Shown here piece after piece: positions 13,208 through 13,741 of a DNA stretch of 13,741 nt (position 1 is its first letter; every line of letters begins with the position of its first letter). The stretch is from Roseburia sp. (lineage in GTDB: Bacteria; Bacillota; Clostridia; Lachnospirales; Lachnospiraceae). The stretch lies in contig JAGASC010000282.1 in the NCBI GenBank assembly GCA_017621905.1, positions 1-13,741 of the forward strand, in the 5' to 3' direction. The notes under the pieces were generated by a model. It saw only the letters and a list, made by a program, of their open reading frames with translations. It was not told where the DNA came from and searched no databases. The position numbers were made by a program, and so were the translations under genes.

Positions 13208-13621
13208 CTAAATCGCCATAAGCAGTGTTCCCGCCGTGATCAGCGCCGCTCCGATCAGCGACTTTGCCGTAAATTTTTCATGCAGGAAAACGGCGGCCAA
13301 CACAAGCGTTATGACGATGCTCATTTTATCGATCGGGACGACTCTGGAAGCCTCTCCCAACTGCAGCGCCCTGTAATAACAGAGCCACGAAGCCCCTGTC
13401 GCCAGACCGGACAGAATTAAAAACAGCCAGCTCCTTCTGCTGACTGCCGATATGCCGCCCTGCGCGTTTGTCAGAAAGACCATTCCCCACGCCATAGCGA
13501 CGACGACAACCGTGCGAATGGCAGTCGCCAGATTGGAATTCACCTGATCGATTCCCACTTTTGCAAGAATCGACGTCAACGCGGCAAACACCGCCGATAA
13601 AACCGCAAAAACTGCCCACAT
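13208..13621 (-). CDS. Single-domain EamA/DMT-family transporter
   Basis: The 137-residue protein has one EamA repeat with about four to five membrane segments (1-20, 31-52, 65-86, 99-116, 120-136). Family-typical stretches are ILAKVGIDQVNSNLATAIRT, LCYYRALQLGEASRVVPIDK and LVLAAVFLHEK. Most DMT transporters carry two such repeats; this short form is a recognised single-repeat type that would work as a dimer. ATG at 13621 follows AAGGGAG. It is upstream of the GNAT gene in the same direction. The substrate is unknown; small metabolites are the usual cargo. Confidence 0.9.
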   Translation of the reverse strand: MWAVFAVLSAVFAALTSILAKVGIDQVNSNLATAIRTVVVVAMAWGMVFLTNAQGGISAVSRRSWLFLILSGLATGASWLCYYRALQLGEASRVVPIDKMSIVITLVLAAVFLHEKFTAKSLIGAALITAGTLLMAI

Positions 13622-13690
13622 AAGCTTTTTTCTCCCTTCCTTCGCCGTACCCGCCTGTCAGAATTTTAACGGATTCAGAGCGTCTCATTC

Positions 13691-13741
13691 TCATGCTTCC
13701 GCAATCTTCCCGAAGCCTGTCAGCCTCTCCCACTCTTTCTC
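13691..13741 (-). CDS. Possible C-terminal end of an upstream minus-strand gene
   Basis: From the right edge, the minus strand reads EKEWERLTGFGKIAEA then TGA at 13691-13693. The composition is like a protein tail and the direction matches the EamA gene 70 bases downstream, but 16 codons are too few to identify a family. It may be chance. Confidence 0.3.
   Translation of the reverse strand, partial: EKEWERLTGFGKIAEA

Noticed and set aside
13326..13733. Minus-strand 135-codon frame overlapping the EamA gene
   Set aside because: Gly/Arg-rich shadow in another frame of a convincing membrane protein; the EamA frame has a proper ribosome binding site.
1..13741. CRISPR array, tRNA or rRNA genes
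   Set aside because: No regularly spaced long repeats, tRNA-like cloverleaf sequences or rRNA stretches were seen on either strand.

Overview
The window looks like chromosomal DNA of a low-to-mid GC Firmicute, probably a gut-type Clostridia/Lachnospiraceae member. The grounds are near-consensus AGGAGG ribosome binding sites, TTGACA/TATAAT-like promoters, a lipobox lipoprotein, a YqhD/BdhA-type alcohol dehydrogenase, DUF4405 and HxlR families, and an IS3-type transposase remnant. The taxon is inferred from style and family content only.

Left block (1-4400, all minus strand): a type I restriction-modification locus read right to left as fic, hsdR, hsdM. hsdM runs off the left edge and hsdS is not in view. 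hsdM shows a one-base frameshift near position 33-36, after which the conserved family sequence continues in another frame. The Fic protein has an N-terminal helix-turn-helix, an inhibitory motif and an intact Fic motif. A long palindrome plus a third half-site lies between fic and hsdR.

Junction (4400-4810): no full gene. It holds the fic promoter, a Crp/Fnr-like dyad, a strong plus-strand terminator-like hairpin and a 33-codon stub of an IS3-type OrfA that ends at the 3' end of the next gene.

Redox operon (4810-8106, minus strand) with divergent regulator (8437-8835, plus): a YqhD-like metal-dependent alcohol/aldehyde reductase, a flavodoxin with an N-terminal membrane anchor, a lipoprotein flavodoxin and a multi-pass DUF4405 (cytochrome-b-like) protein. 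A MerR-family regulator resembling AdhR/NmlR is transcribed the other way. The 330-base intergenic region contains a roughly 100-bp imperfect duplication. Each copy carries a minus-strand promoter with the 19-bp spacer typical of MerR-activated promoters, and the regulator's own promoter faces one of them. Both operon flavodoxins are predicted to sit outside the membrane, which suggests electron transfer from a membrane cytochrome to extracytosolic flavin proteins, induced together with aldehyde detoxification.

Second regulator/target pair (8877-10316): an HxlR-type regulator with a C-terminal frameshift, divergent from a radical SAM gene, with a GTAC-based dyad between them.

Right block (10337-13741, minus strand): EamA-type small transporter, GNAT acetyltransferase (followed by a terminator), a cytosolic flavodoxin with a repeat-bearing leader (followed by a terminator), and a MATE efflux pump. 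The right edge may hold the last codons of another minus-strand gene.

The most notable items are the duplicated MerR-type promoters, the extracytosolic flavodoxin/DUF4405 operon, the frameshifts in hsdM and hxlR, and the fic-hsdR palindrome.
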